Shown: positions 39,668-48,881 of the stretch, in pieces
How positions within the stretch are numbered: the first letter of the stretch is position 1
Layout: each line of letters starts with the position of its first letter
NCBI GenBank assembly: GCA_030685065.1
Contig: JAUXQH010000049.1
Location: forward strand, 1-51,579
Direction of reading: 5' to 3'
Length of the DNA: 51,579 nucleotides
Origin: Pseudomonadota bacterium
GTDB taxonomy: Bacteria > Myxococcota_A > UBA796 > SXON01
Program-made: the position numbers and the translations under genes
The notes under the pieces: model-generated
The model's database searches: none
What the model saw: only the letters and a program-made list of their open reading frames with translations
Told to the model about the DNA's origin: nothing

Positions 39668-40267
39668 TCATAACCGCGTCGAGCCGCCCTCCGCGTCGAT
39701 CGGGGCCGCGCCGGCCGCGCCCCCACCCGACTCCCACGCGGGCTTCACGTTCGGCACGATCGGCTTCGACCCGTCCGTGGCGGCGGCCGGAGGAGGGGGG
39801 AGGCCGGCGCTCGCGGGAGGGGGAAAGGAGCGGGCCGCGGCCTCGGCGACCGCGCGGGTCTTCTCCTCCAGATCGTGCACCTTGCGCTCCAGATCGCGGC
39901 CGTTTCCTTCCAGCTCGACCAGCAGCAGGGAGTACGCGTACTCCATCTCGACGACCTGCCCCGTCCCGCCCGCGCCCGGCTCCGCCGCGGCTCCCACGCC
40001 CACCGCATCGCCGCGCCCGAGGTCGACCGCGGGGCCGGTGCCGCCCAGCCGGCGCGCGGCCTCCTCCAGGCGCGGCTCCCACCGCTCGGTGTACACGCGC
40101 TCGGCCAGCACGCGCGCGGCATCCCGGTTGCCGGCCTTCCAGAGGCGCTCCACTTCCTCGAGCCCCTCGACCACGAGCTCGCCCTCGTGCTTCCAGGTGT
40201 GGGTCTCGGGGGCCAGGGAGATCTCCTCGGGGGGAGAGCAGGCGGACAGCAGCAGAAACGTGAGCAT
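39668..40267 (-). CDS. Small lipoprotein with helical domain and Pro-rich tail
   Basis: The 199-residue protein begins [15 protein letters not shown], a very short lipobox signal with Cys10. Residues about 25-150 are charged and helical ([24 protein letters not shown] and [20 protein letters not shown] in pieces), likely a coiled coil, followed by a Pro/Ala-rich tail. The remainder of the much longer open frame upstream overlaps clpB antisense and is not real. Stop and start are 22 bases from the MBL-like gene, so the pair is probably an operon, divergent from clpB. Confidence 0.7.
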   Translation of the reverse strand: MLTFLLLSACSPPEEISLAPETHTWKHEGELVVEGLEEVERLWKAGNRDAARVLAERVYTERWEPRLEEAARRLGGTGPAVDLGRGDAVGVGAAAEPGAGGTGQVVEMEYAYSLLLVELEGNGRDLERKVHDLEEKTRAVAEAAARSFPPPASAGLPPPPAAATDGSKPIVPNVKPAWESGGGAAGAAPIDAEGGSTRL

Positions 40268-40396
40268 GGCGCGTTCGGCTATCGCGCCCGGGGCCCCGAG
40301 AGGCTCACGACGCGTAGAATGGCTGCGACTCAAGCGGTGGAGGCACCTTCCCGCCCCCCCCATCCGTGCGTATGCTCCGTCGGCACCGAGGAAACC

Positions 40397-42994
40397 ATGA
40401 AGTTCGAACGTTTCACCGTCAAGGCCCGCGAGGTCATCTCCGATGCCCAGCAGCTTGCCGGAAAGTTCGGGAATCCCGAGATTCGGCCCCAACATTTCCT
40501 GCTCGTCCTGCTGACGCAGGAGAAGGGCATCGCGCCGACCCTCCTCTCGCAGATCGGGGTCGATGTGCAGGGGCTCACGCGTGAAGCCGCCAAGCTTGTC
40601 GACGAGCTGCCGAAGGTGTCCGGCGGGGCCCAGGCCCAGCTCTCGCGCCAGGCGCAGGAGGTGCTGAACATCGCGGAGAAGGAGGCGAAGACGCTGGGTG
40701 ACACCCACATCGCCACCGAGCTGTTCCTCCTCGCCATCGCGGACGTGAAGGACAAGCCCCAGCAGTTGCTGAAGGACTACGGCGCCACGCGCGAGCGCGT
40801 CCTCAACGCGATGCAGGTCATGCGCGCCGGGAAGAACGTGTCCGGCGAGGAAGCGGAGAGCCAGTACGAAGCCCTCAAGAAGTACACGAGGGATCTGACC
40901 GCGCAGGCCCGCGAGGGGAAGATCGACCCGGTCGTCGGGCGCGACGAGGAGATCCGTCGCACCCTGCAGGTGCTCTCCCGCCGCACGAAGAACAACCCCG
41001 TGCTCATCGGTGACCCCGGCGTCGGAAAGACCGCCATCGTCGAGGGCATCGCGCAGCGCATCGCCGCGGGGGACGTGCCGGAGAGCCTGAAGGACAAGAA
41101 GGTCCTCTCGCTCGACATGGCGGCCCTCATCGCTGGCGCGAAGTACCGCGGCGAATTCGAGGAGCGGCTCAAGGCCGTGCTCAACGAGATCGAAGCCAGC
41201 AAGGGCGAGATCATCCTGTTCATCGACGAGCTCCACATGGTCGTCGGCGCCGGGAAGTCCGAGGGCTCGATGGACGCGGGGAACATGCTCAAGCCCGCGC
41301 TGGCGCGCGGCGAGCTGCGCTGCCTCGGCGCCACCACGCTCGACGAGTTCCGCAAGCACATCGAGAAGGACAAGGCGCTCGAGCGTCGCTTCCAGCCCGT
41401 GTACGTGGACGAGCCGAGCGTGCAGGACACGATCCGCATCCTCCGCGGCATCAAGGAGAAGTACGAGCAGCACCACGGCATCCGCATCACGGACGACGCG
41501 ATCATCGCCGCCGCCGTCATGTCCGATCGCTACATCAACGACCGCCAGCTGCCGGACAAGGCGATCGACCTCATCGACGAGGCCGCGAGCCGCCTGAAGA
41601 TGGAGATCGAGAGCCTGCCCCAGCCGATCGACGTGCTGGATCGCGCGGTGCGCGGGATGAAGGTCGAGCTCGCCGCGCTGGCCCGGGAGACGGACAAGGC
41701 AGCCATCGAGCGCGCGAACAAGCTCCGGGCCGAGGTCGCGGACAAGGAGGAGCAGGCGAACGTCCTGCGCAGCCAGTGGCAGGCGGAGAAGTCCGCGCTC
41801 GACGCGATCGGGGAGAACTCCGAGAAGATCGATCAGCTCAAGCACAACCTGGAGCGCATGCAGCGCTCCGGCGAGTACGAGGCCGCCAGCCGCGTGCAGT
41901 TCGGAGAGCTGCCCGAGGCCCAGCGCCAGCTCGCCGCCGCGCAAGAGCGGCTCGCCCTCCTCCAGAAGGACGGCGGCGTGCTGCGCGAGGTGGTGACCGA
42001 CGAGGACATCGCGCTCGTCGTCTCCAAGTGGACCGGCGTGCCCGTCACCAAGCTCAAGGAGGGCGAGCAGGCCAAGCTCCTGAAGATGGAGGACAACCTC
42101 CACAACCGGGTCATCGGCCAGCACACCGCCATCGTGGCCGTGTCCGACGCGGTCCGGCGCTCGCGCGCGGGCCTGCAGGACCCGAACCGCCCCATCGGCA
42201 GCTTCATCTTCCTCGGGCCTACCGGCGTCGGAAAGACGGAGCTCGCGAAGGCGCTGGCGGAGTTCCTGTTCGACGACGAGAACAACATCGTGCGGATCGA
42301 CATGTCCGAGTACATGGAGAAGCACACGGTGGCCCGGCTCATCGGCGCTCCCCCGGGGTACGTCGGTTACGACGAAGGCGGCCAGCTCACCGAGGCCGTG
42401 CGCCGGCGCCCCTACAGCGTGGTGCTGCTCGACGAGATCGAGAAGGCCCACCCGGACGTGTTCAACGTGCTGCTGCAGGTGTTGGACGACGGGCGCCTGA
42501 CCGACTCCAAGGGCCGCACGGTCGACTTCAAGAACACCGTGCTCATCCTGACGAGCAACGTCGGCAGCCGGCTCATCATGGAGCACCAGGACGACCGCGT
42601 GCGAATGGAGAAGGAGGTGCTCGGCGAGCTGCGCCGTACCTTCAAGCCCGAGTTCCTCAACCGCATCGACGACATCATCATCTTCGACGCGCTCAAGCGC
42701 GCGGACATGGACAAGATCCTCGAGGTGCAGCTCCGCCGCGTCCGGAAGCTGCTGGCCGATCGCCAGCTCACGCTCGAGCTGACGCCGGCCGCCAAGCACG
42801 CGATCGCCGAGGCCGGCTTCGATCCCATGTTCGGAGCCCGCCCGCTGAAGCGCTCGATCCAGCAGTACCTGCTCAATCCGATGTCGAAGACGATCGTGGC
42901 CGGCGGCTACGGTCCGGGGGACACGGTCAAGATCGACGTCGAGGGTCAGGACCTCACGTTCGAGCGCGTTCCCGCCCTGGAGGACGCGAAGTAG
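40397..42994 (+). CDS. clpB: ClpB, AAA+ disaggregase
   Basis: The 865-residue protein is complete: N-domain (residues 1-145), AAA1 with Walker A GDPGVGKT at 205-212 and Walker B ILFIDELH, a coiled-coil middle domain of about 120 residues containing [23 protein letters not shown]2 with Walker A GPTGVGKT at 607-614 and [16 protein letters not shown], and a small C-terminal domain with [13 protein letters not shown]. With DnaK it re-solubilises aggregates. GAGGAAA lies just before the ATG at 40397. The region before it is divergent with the small lipoprotein gene; no heat-shock operator is recognisable. Confidence 0.97.
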   Translation: MKFERFTVKAREVISDAQQLAGKFGNPEIRPQHFLLVLLTQEKGIAPTLLSQIGVDVQGLTREAAKLVDELPKVSGGAQAQLSRQAQEVLNIAEKEAKTLGDTHIATELFLLAIADVKDKPQQLLKDYGATRERVLNAMQVMRAGKNVSGEEAESQYEALKKYTRDLTAQAREGKIDPVVGRDEEIRRTLQVLSRRTKNNPVLIGDPGVGKTAIVEGIAQRIAAGDVPESLKDKKVLSLDMAALIAGAKYRGEFEERLKAVLNEIEASKGEIILFIDELHMVVGAGKSEGSMDAGNMLKPALARGELRCLGATTLDEFRKHIEKDKALERRFQPVYVDEPSVQDTIRILRGIKEKYEQHHGIRITDDAIIAAAVMSDRYINDRQLPDKAIDLIDEAASRLKMEIESLPQPIDVLDRAVRGMKVELAALARETDKAAIERANKLRAEVADKEEQANVLRSQWQAEKSALDAIGENSEKIDQLKHNLERMQRSGEYEAASRVQFGELPEAQRQLAAAQERLALLQKDGGVLREVVTDEDIALVVSKWTGVPVTKLKEGEQAKLLKMEDNLHNRVIGQHTAIVAVSDAVRRSRAGLQDPNRPIGSFIFLGPTGVGKTELAKALAEFLFDDENNIVRIDMSEYMEKHTVARLIGAPPGYVGYDEGGQLTEAVRRRPYSVVLLDEIEKAHPDVFNVLLQVLDDGRLTDSKGRTVDFKNTVLILTSNVGSRLIMEHQDDRVRMEKEVLGELRRTFKPEFLNRIDDIIIFDALKRADMDKILEVQLRRVRKLLADRQLTLELTPAAKHAIAEAGFDPMFGARPLKRSIQQYLLNPMSKTIVAGGYGPGDTVKIDVEGQDLTFERVPALEDAK

Positions 42995-43049
42995 GCCCGT
43001 GACGGGCGCCGAGGGGGCGAAGCGGGCCGCAATGGTCTATGATCGAGGC

Positions 43050-43895
43050 ATGTCGCCCCGCCGCAGGTTCCCATGGGTGCCCGCCGCCCTGAGCCTTCTG
43101 GGTGTTGCGACGGCATTCGCGGCAGACCTTGCCTTGCGGCCCGCCTTCGCGAGCGTCTACCTGGTGCCGGTCGTCGCGGCGTCGTGGTTCGGCGGCCCGA
43201 TGCTGGGCTTCGCCGCGGCGGCCGTGTCGTCCGGGGCCAGCGCGATCGCAGGCGGGTTCGGTGCCGAGCCGCTGGCCCGCGTGGTGATGCCGACGCTGGC
43301 GAACCTGGCCGCAGCCTGGCTGGTGCTGACCTTGCGGGGCGCGTACGCGCACGAGCGCGCGCTGGCGCGCACCGACGCGGTCACGGGCGCGCCGAACCGG
43401 CGAGCCTTCGAGGAGCGGGCGCGCGCCCTCCTCCGACAGCACGCTCGCACCGGGCGGCCCTTCACCGCGGCTGGGCTCGATCTCGATGGATTCAAGGCGG
43501 TGAACGATCGGCTCGGGCACGCCGAGGGGGACCGCGTGCTTCGCGCCGTGGCGGAAACCCTCGCGGGTGCCGTGCGGAGCACCGACTTCGTCGCGCGCTG
43601 CGGCGGGGACGAGTTCGCGCTGCTCCTGCCCGACACCGACGAGCGCGGCGCGCAGCTCCTGCTCGCTCGCCTTCGCGGCGCCCTGTGCGACGCGATGGCC
43701 GCCGGCGGCTGGCCGGTGACCTTCAGCGTGGGCGCGGTGAGCTTCCGCGAGGCCGAGGGCCCCGTACGCAAGGTGCCCCGGGCGGGCCTTCCCGCGAACG
43801 AGCGCGACCTGATGCAGCTGGTGGACGCGCGGGTGTACGAGGCGAAGAACGCCGGGAAGGACCAGATGGTCCACCAGACCCGCGGGGTGGGCTGA
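43050..43895 (+). CDS. Membrane-bound diguanylate cyclase (GGDEF)
   Basis: The 281-residue protein has about four N-terminal helices and a GGDEF domain (from about residue 105). Active-site residues are G185-G186-D187-E188-F189, intact, and the inhibitory I-site RxxD is present as R176-S-T-D179, so it is expected to make cyclic-di-GMP from two GTP and to be product-inhibited. I chose the ATG at 43050, which has GAGG close by; the GTG at 42999 sits in a small hairpin just after clpB, and an ATG at 43032 is also in frame. No sensor domain is present beyond the membrane part. Confidence 0.88.
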   Translation: MSPRRRFPWVPAALSLLGVATAFAADLALRPAFASVYLVPVVAASWFGGPMLGFAAAAVSSGASAIAGGFGAEPLARVVMPTLANLAAAWLVLTLRGAYAHERALARTDAVTGAPNRRAFEERARALLRQHARTGRPFTAAGLDLDGFKAVNDRLGHAEGDRVLRAVAETLAGAVRSTDFVARCGGDEFALLLPDTDERGAQLLLARLRGALCDAMAAGGWPVTFSVGAVSFREAEGPVRKVPRAGLPANERDLMQLVDARVYEAKNAGKDQMVHQTRGVG

Positions 43896-43907
43896 GAGCC
43901 TGACGGA

Positions 43908-44438
43908 CTACCCGCCGGTGACCGACCGGTAGAGCCGCTGAAGCAACGTCGTGATGGACCCGCGCATCTGGCGCGCCAGCAGGAAGTCGGGCGCCGGGAA
44001 GCTCGGCTTGATGCGCACGTCGTACGTGACCTTGGTGCCGGCCTCGACGCTCTCGAACGACCAACGCACGTCGTAGATCTCGAGGGCCTTGCTGGCGACG
44101 AGGGTTTCGTGCCAGCCGGTAGACGTGGCGCAGCGTCGGTAGTCATAGGCGACCGGCGCGAAGGTCATGCCTGTTTCGACGCGGATGGTGGGGCACTGTT
44201 CGCGGGAAACGTAGGCGATCGTGGTGATGTCGGGCGAGAACCGGGCGGCCTCGATCGGATCCCCGAGGGCGGCACGCACGGCCTCGATGGGCACGGGGAA
44301 GACGAGCTGGGTCCGCCAGGTCCCCTCCGCGTCGGGCGCGGGCGTGAACACCGGAGGTTCGGCCGCGAACGCGGCTCCGACCCCGCCTCCGGAGACCCCC
44401 ACGATCGCCAGGAACCACAGCGTGCCGACCACGGCCAC
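43908..44438 (-). CDS. Exported SRPBCC (START-like) domain protein
   Basis: A GTG at 44438 starts a signal-like stretch (VVGTLWFLAIVGVSGGGVGAAFA), followed by about 145 residues with the polyketide-cyclase/START pattern: VFPVPIEAVRAALGDP at the front, ETGMTFAPVAYDY in the middle, and a long C-terminal helix RQMRGSITTLLQRLYRSV. Such folds bind lipids or hydrophobic ligands. An alternative GTG at 44432 has GAGG upstream. The N-terminal stretch could also be a membrane anchor. It is 43 bases downstream of the APH-type kinase gene on the same strand. Confidence 0.65.
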   Translation of the reverse strand: MAVVGTLWFLAIVGVSGGGVGAAFAAEPPVFTPAPDAEGTWRTQLVFPVPIEAVRAALGDPIEAARFSPDITTIAYVSREQCPTIRVETGMTFAPVAYDYRRCATSTGWHETLVASKALEIYDVRWSFESVEAGTKVTYDVRIKPSFPAPDFLLARQMRGSITTLLQRLYRSVTGG

Positions 44439-44481
44439 CTCGCCCGCTTTGAGTAACCTCGAGCGCGAGGGCCGCCACCGC

Positions 44482-45330
44482 TCATCCGTGACGTTCTACC
44501 CAATCTTCCCAGCGCCGCGCGAGCTCGGCGCTCGCGGGGCGATCCGCCACGAGCCGGCGCCGGATCTCCCAGGCGGTGCGCTCCTCGACCGCCGCCATGT
44601 CGATGGCGCGCCCCGAGGCCTGGCGGTAGCCCGCGACGAACGAATCGCGGGCCCGCGGGTTCAAGATGAAGACACAGGCCTGCATCTCGACCAGGTCGGC
44701 CTCGACCGGCCCCCATCGCGCGCACGTCCAGTCCACCACGCCGGTGATCGTCCAGCCGCTCCGGAGCTGCGGGCGCCCGAGCACGTTGCCGAGGTGGTAG
44801 TCGAGGTGGAGGAGGCGAGCGCCGCGGAGCTCGCAGTCGGCGAGGTCGGGGATCCCGGTGGAGCGCGCGTGTTGGGGGCGCGCCGTGGCGTGGATGGCGG
44901 AGAGCATGCGGCCCATCTGCAGGCACACGCCGACCAACCCGGGCTCGTCGAGCTGCCCGCGCTCGTACGCGATCTCGGCGGTGGTGCCGGGGAGAACGCC
45001 CATCACCGCGCACACCGGGTCCGTCGGGAACACGCGGTACGGTACGGGTACGCTCACGCCGCGGAGCGTGGTGAGCACGACCGCCTCCGCGCGCAGGCGG
45101 TCGGCCGCGGGGCGGGTGACATCGAAGGGGTCCGGCAGCGCGTCGACTCGGGGGAACTTCATGAGCCGCTCCCCGCCGGGGTCGTCGGGGCCGCACAAGC
45201 CCGCGGGCGTGACGACGCGGAACAGGTGGTGTTCCCGGCCGTCCCGCGCGCGGACGAGGCGAGGCTCCAGGCCGAGTTCGCGGGCGATCCGCGCGGCGAT
45301 CATCTCCGGAGGCTGGGGGCTATCGGGCAT
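44482..45330 (-). CDS. APH-family phosphotransferase
   Basis: The 282-residue cytosolic protein has the kinase-like fold of aminoglycoside phosphotransferases: catalytic loop HLDYHLGNVL with the HxDxxxxN arrangement, then VVDWTCARWGPVEADL with the metal-binding Asp. The Gly-rich N-lobe is poorly conserved. Family members phosphorylate sugars, choline, homoserine or antibiotics; substrate cannot be predicted and resistance should not be assumed. ATG at 45330. It is divergent from the acyltransferase gene by about 100 bases and upstream of the SRPBCC gene on its own strand. Confidence 0.75.
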   Translation of the reverse strand: MPDSPQPPEMIAARIARELGLEPRLVRARDGREHHLFRVVTPAGLCGPDDPGGERLMKFPRVDALPDPFDVTRPAADRLRAEAVVLTTLRGVSVPVPYRVFPTDPVCAVMGVLPGTTAEIAYERGQLDEPGLVGVCLQMGRMLSAIHATARPQHARSTGIPDLADCELRGARLLHLDYHLGNVLGRPQLRSGWTITGVVDWTCARWGPVEADLVEMQACVFILNPRARDSFVAGYRQASGRAIDMAAVEERTAWEIRRRLVADRPASAELARRWEDWVERHG

Positions 45331-45428
45331 ATCGGCAGCCTATTCCACGGGATACCCGGGCGCCCGGGCCGCGGGCGGAGGCCTCCGAGACGACTCCGCC
45401 GCGACCTCCGCCATGATAGGTCCACGCG

Positions 45429-46271
45429 ATGTCGTCGCACCCCTCCCTCGCGGGAATCATCGCCTCCGTGATGCTCCCGGAAGGGGAGAAGAAGCGCCTC
45501 GAGCGGCTGCTCTATGCCGATGCGGGGCATGGGTACGACGCGTTCGGGTTGCACCCGGACTACGTCGCGTTCGGCCGTGTGCTCACCGCGCCGCTCTACG
45601 ACCGGTACTTTCGCGTGAAGTCGAAGGGCCACGAGCACATCCCCACCTCGGGCGCCGCGGTGCTCGCCGCGAACCACTCCGGCGCGATCCCGATCGACGG
45701 GATGATGCTCTGGGCGGACGTCCTCCGGAACACCGAGCCGCCGCGCGTCGCCCGCGCCGTGGCCGACCACTTCGTCCCGATGATCCCCCTCTTCGGCACG
45801 CTTTTCGCCCGGGGGGGCATGGTGGGCGGGAGCCGCGGCAACGCCCGCACGTTGCTGGAGAGCGGCGAGCTGCTGATGATCTTTCCCGAGGGCGTGCCGG
45901 GCGTGGCCAAGCACTTCCGCGACCGGTACAAGCTGCAGGACTGGCGCGTGGGCCACGTCGAGCTCGCCATCCGCCACGGCGCGCCGGTCGTGCCGGTCGG
46001 GATCGTCGGGGCCGAGGAGCAGATGCCCCAGATCGGCCGCATCCCCATCTCGGTCGGGGGCCTCCCCTTCATCCCCATCACGCTCACCCCGATCCCGATG
46101 CCCGTGCGCTACCACATCCGCTACGGTGCGCCGATCCCCGTGCACCTCGACTACCGCCCGGACCAGGCGGATGATCCCTCGGCCGTCCGGGAGGCCGCCG
46201 CGCGTGTGAAGGCCGCGGTCCAGGCGCTCCTCGAAGAGGGGCTCCGCGAGCGCGAGGGGATCTTCGCGTGA
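45429..46271 (+). CDS. PlsC-like lysophospholipid/glycerol acyltransferase
   Basis: The 280-residue protein carries an acyltransferase box ANHSGAIPIDG with the catalytic His-Asp separated by an extra two residues compared with HX4D, then FARGGMVGGSR, and the second box MIFPEGVPGV, as in the diacylglycerol-acyltransferase-like arm of this superfamily. It should transfer a fatty acyl chain to a glycerol- or lipid-like acceptor at the inner membrane. The stop overlaps the start of the following SDR gene (GTGA), so the two are coupled and may modify one lipid. Confidence 0.82.
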   Translation: MSSHPSLAGIIASVMLPEGEKKRLERLLYADAGHGYDAFGLHPDYVAFGRVLTAPLYDRYFRVKSKGHEHIPTSGAAVLAANHSGAIPIDGMMLWADVLRNTEPPRVARAVADHFVPMIPLFGTLFARGGMVGGSRGNARTLLESGELLMIFPEGVPGVAKHFRDRYKLQDWRVGHVELAIRHGAPVVPVGIVGAEEQMPQIGRIPISVGGLPFIPITLTPIPMPVRYHIRYGAPIPVHLDYRPDQADDPSAVREAAARVKAAVQALLEEGLREREGIFA

Positions 46272-47230
46272 GCGACTTCATCAAGGGAGTGCTGGTCACC
46301 GGTACGGACGCGCCCGTGGGAGAGCTGCTCGTGCGCGCGCTCCTGGCGGACCCGAACGTGGGGCACGTGCTCGCCATCGGCTTGCGCCGCCCCGAAGAGG
46401 CGCTCCCCATCGCGCACACCTCGCGCCTCACCTACCTCCAGGTGAACCTCGTCCGTGAGCGGCAGGTGCACGATCTGCTCTTCGGCCCCGCGCGGGATCT
46501 CGGGGTCGAGGTCGTCGTCCACACCGCGATGAGCCGCAACGCGATGGCCGAAGGCGGCGGCATCCACGCGCTCAACGTCGAGGCCACGCGCGCCCTGCTG
46601 CAGCTCTGCGAGCGGCACCCGACGATCCGCCGCTTCGTGCTCAAGTCCTACGCGGAGGTCTACGCCGTGCAGCACGACCTCCCCGTGCTCATCGCGGAGG
46701 ACCACCCCCTCAACCTGCACCCCCACGCACCCCAGTACGTGCGGGATCGCGTCGAGGCCGATCTGCACGCGTGCGTGCGAATGGGGCTCTCGCCGCTTCA
46801 GATCGTCGTGCTCCGGTGTGCCGAGTCGCTCGCGCCCGGCACGGGCTCCCAGCTGTTCGACTACCTCGAGTCGCCCGTGTGCCTGCGCCCCGCCGGGTAC
46901 GATCCGATGATCAACGTCGCGAGCCTCAAGGACATCGTGCGCGCGCTCGCGTTCGCGGTGCGCTCGCCGGAGCAGGGGGTCTTCAACGTGCCGGGCTACG
47001 ACACGCTGCCGCTCGCGCTCGCCATCCGGAAGTGGGGGCGGTTGGGGATCGCGTTGCCCTCGTCCTGGCTGACCCCCCTGTACCGCTGGCGTCGCAAGCT
47101 ACGCGGGCACGACTTCCGGTATGGCATGAATCGCCGCCGCTTCCACTACAGCGGGGTGCTCGACGGCCGCCGCGCCCGCGAAGTGCTCGGATACGCCCCC
47201 ACGGTGCCGGTGGACTGGCCGCTCGGCTAG
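46268..47230 (+). CDS. NAD-dependent epimerase/dehydratase-like SDR with altered motifs
   Basis: A GTG start overlaps the acyltransferase stop by four bases. The 320-residue protein has an extended-SDR outline: nucleotide loop VLVTGTDAPVGELL, VVHTAMSRNAMA after strand 4, and the active-site region at about residues 150-165. The loop lacks the third Gly of TGxxGxxG, and the catalytic YxxxK reads YVRDR, with Arg in place of Lys. It may bind NAD(P) weakly or do a different reaction. By coupling it likely works with the acyltransferase on a lipid or sterol-like product. Confidence 0.75.
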   Translation: MSDFIKGVLVTGTDAPVGELLVRALLADPNVGHVLAIGLRRPEEALPIAHTSRLTYLQVNLVRERQVHDLLFGPARDLGVEVVVHTAMSRNAMAEGGGIHALNVEATRALLQLCERHPTIRRFVLKSYAEVYAVQHDLPVLIAEDHPLNLHPHAPQYVRDRVEADLHACVRMGLSPLQIVVLRCAESLAPGTGSQLFDYLESPVCLRPAGYDPMINVASLKDIVRALAFAVRSPEQGVFNVPGYDTLPLALAIRKWGRLGIALPSSWLTPLYRWRRKLRGHDFRYGMNRRRFHYSGVLDGRRAREVLGYAPTVPVDWPLG

Positions 47231-47321
47231 TGCTTCGGCGCAGGAGCGGCCTGCCTTCGTCGAACCGATCAAGTCGGACGGCCGTCGTCGCTGTCGCCCC
47301 ACATCCCGCGCTCGGAGAACC

Positions 47322-47975
47322 ATGTCGCCTCCTCCCCCTGATGTCCGCCCCGCCGCGCTCCGGCCCAAGGCCGCGCTCGCCCTGATCGCCGCGGCGATCG
47401 CGGTGGCGGGCGGGCTCGTGCTTGCGACCGTGGGCTGGTACGCCACGGTGCGGGGCACCTCTGGCGAGGCGCGCGGCGTGCGGGCCCGCGTGTCGTTCAC
47501 GAGCACTTGCGACGCGGAGGCGCGCCCGGTGATCCTGGCCCGCCTCGCGGAGTATGGCCTCCCGGCACAGCCCGCGCCGGACACGGGCGGCCTCGCGTTC
47601 GACGTGACCATGCCCGGCTTGCCGGACGACCTTGCGCACGTCCCCGCCGCCCTGGCCGCGCCCGGCACGCTCGAGGTCCGGGTGGACGGCGCGATCCGCC
47701 CCGTCGTCATCCAGGATCTCGGCGTGCAGCTCGCGTTCAGCGGCACCCCGGTCACGCTGCTGCTGCTGGAGGAGGCGCTTCCGGAGCGCGGGGTCGAGGT
47801 GTGGATCGACGGCAAGCCGGCGGATGTCGAGGAGGTGACCGGGGTGGAGCTCCAGATCGCCGCGCGCGCGGCCCAGAGCACCGACGCGCTGCGGCTCGCG
47901 ACGGATCGCGCCGTCGCCTTGCGGCACCCGCTGCCGTGCGTGGTCACCGCGATCGGGGCCGAGGCGCTGCCGTAG
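47322..47975 (+). CDS. Single-pass protein with a SecD P1-head-like domain
   Basis: The 217-residue protein has one N-terminal helix (about residues 17-42) and a periplasmic region whose middle, VILARLAEYGL then VTMPGLPDDLAHVP and AALAAPGTLEVRVDG, resembles the P1 head of SecD (the pattern of RLxxxG, a PG loop, and L-E-x-R). It is not SecD itself: membrane helices and the P4 domain are missing. A Cys pair could be bridged. The stop codon's last base is the first base of the folded element at 47975. Confidence in the domain call is low. Confidence 0.5.
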   Translation: MSPPPPDVRPAALRPKAALALIAAAIAVAGGLVLATVGWYATVRGTSGEARGVRARVSFTSTCDAEARPVILARLAEYGLPAQPAPDTGGLAFDVTMPGLPDDLAHVPAALAAPGTLEVRVDGAIRPVVIQDLGVQLAFSGTPVTLLLLEEALPERGVEVWIDGKPADVEEVTGVELQIAARAAQSTDALRLATDRAVALRHPLPCVVTAIGAEALP

Positions 47976-48132
47976 GGCCCGTCCTGAAAGAACCTGCAGC
48001 ACCGAGGGCGACCCTGGGCCGCGGGCGCAAGGAGCGAGAAGGGAGCATGCCCGTAGGCATGTGACCGCCGAGCGACGCCGCGGACGCGAGCCCAGGGGCG
48101 GCCGAATGCGCAGGGTATTGATGGACGGGCCC
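47975..48132 (+). ncRNA. Folded intergenic element with four nested inverted repeats, candidate structured RNA
   Basis: Between the SecD-like gene and rpsD lies a 158-bp gene-free segment whose repeats nest exactly. GGGCCCGTCC (47975-47984) pairs with GGACGGGCCC (48123-48132); CCTGC (47993-47997) with GCAGG (48110-48114); CCCTGGGC (48012-48019) with GCCCAGGG (48090-48097); CATGCC (48046-48051) with GGCATG (48056-48061) around CGTA. A purine-rich stretch GGAGCGAGAAGGGAG precedes the last hairpin. The layout suits a folded RNA, or a short non-autonomous mobile element with 10-bp ends. It resembles the branched HEARO/OMEGA-type RNAs in general look only. Strand was assigned from the purine tract and is uncertain. 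Confidence 0.55.
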
Positions 48133-48172
48133 GTAGGGTAGGCCGCGGCGGACGTTGTGCCCCAAACACGAA

Positions 48173-48199
48173 CCCCTCCGCCGCTTGCGCGGGGAGGGG
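48173..48199 (-). terminator. Terminator-like hairpin downstream of rpsD
   Basis: On the minus strand CCCCTCC and GGAGGGG close a stem with partly paired inner bases, followed by TTCGTGTTTGG. It lies about 65 bases past the rpsD stop. Confidence 0.5.
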
Positions 48200-48263
48200 C
48201 TCGATTCGATCTCGGAAGCGATGCGTGCGCGGCTCCCAGAGGAAGCGTGCACGCCGCCCGAGT

Positions 48264-48881
48264 TCAGATCATCTGGCTGTAGTACTCGACGATCTTCTGC
48301 GGATCACAGGCGAACGGGATGTCCTCGCGCTCGGGCGCGACGACCATCTTGCCGGCCATGAGCGCGGGGTCGAACTCGAGGAAGCTCGGGCGGACGCGGC
48401 CGGCCGCGTGCTCGAGGATCGAGGCGAAGAACGGGGTGGCCTTGCTCTTCGGGTGGAGGGCGATGGTGTCGCCCGCCTTGACCTGGAAGCTCGGGCGGTC
48501 CGTACGGACGCCGTTGACGGTGACGTGACCGTGCACGACGAGCTGACGCGCGCCGGGGATGGTCGCGCCGAGGCCGAGGCGCCAGACGACGCTGTCGAGA
48601 CGGCTCTCGAGGAGGGTCGCGAGGATGCGGCCGGTCGGGCCGCGGCGGCGCGAGGCCTCGGTGACGTAGCGACGGAACTGCTTCTCGAGAATGCCGTAGT
48701 GGAAGCGCATCTTCTGCTTCTCCACCATGCGTTCCTTGAAGTCAGACTGCTTGCCCTTGCGGCGTGTGCCGTGCTGTCCCGGGGGGAACGGGCGCTTGAG
48801 GACGCCCTTGTTCGTAAGTCCGGGAAGCACCACGCCCACCTGCCGGCACTTCTTCAGCCGGGGTCCACGATAACGTGCCAT
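48264..48881 (-). CDS. rpsD: 30S ribosomal protein S4
   Basis: The 205-residue protein starts MARYRGPRLKKCRQ and has the S4 N-terminal domain, PGQHG, and the S4 RNA-binding domain with SRLDSVVWRLG, ARQLVVHGHVTVNG, followed by a typical C-terminus. It nucleates 30S assembly on 16S rRNA and in many bacteria represses its own translation. AAGGAG lies eight bases before the ATG at 48881. It stands alone here, away from the usual rpsM-rpsK-rpsD-rpoA group, with its own hairpin-rich leader and a divergent gene upstream. Confidence 0.97.
   Translation of the reverse strand: MARYRGPRLKKCRQVGVVLPGLTNKGVLKRPFPPGQHGTRRKGKQSDFKERMVEKQKMRFHYGILEKQFRRYVTEASRRRGPTGRILATLLESRLDSVVWRLGLGATIPGARQLVVHGHVTVNGVRTDRPSFQVKAGDTIALHPKSKATPFFASILEHAAGRVRPSFLEFDPALMAGKMVVAPEREDIPFACDPQKIVEYYSQMI

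Noticed and set aside
39668..42799. A 1043-residue minus-strand frame covering clpB
   Set aside because: Only its last 199 residues (from 40267) look like a protein with a lipobox; the rest is clpB antisense.
42999..43050. GTG at 42999 as the start of the diguanylate cyclase
   Set aside because: It sits in a small hairpin (GCCCGT/ACGGGC) next to the clpB stop and adds a non-conserved leader before the first helix; ATG 43050 has a nearer purine stretch.
44482..45330. Antibiotic resistance by the APH-type protein
   Set aside because: Only the generic kinase motifs are visible; the family covers many cellular substrates.
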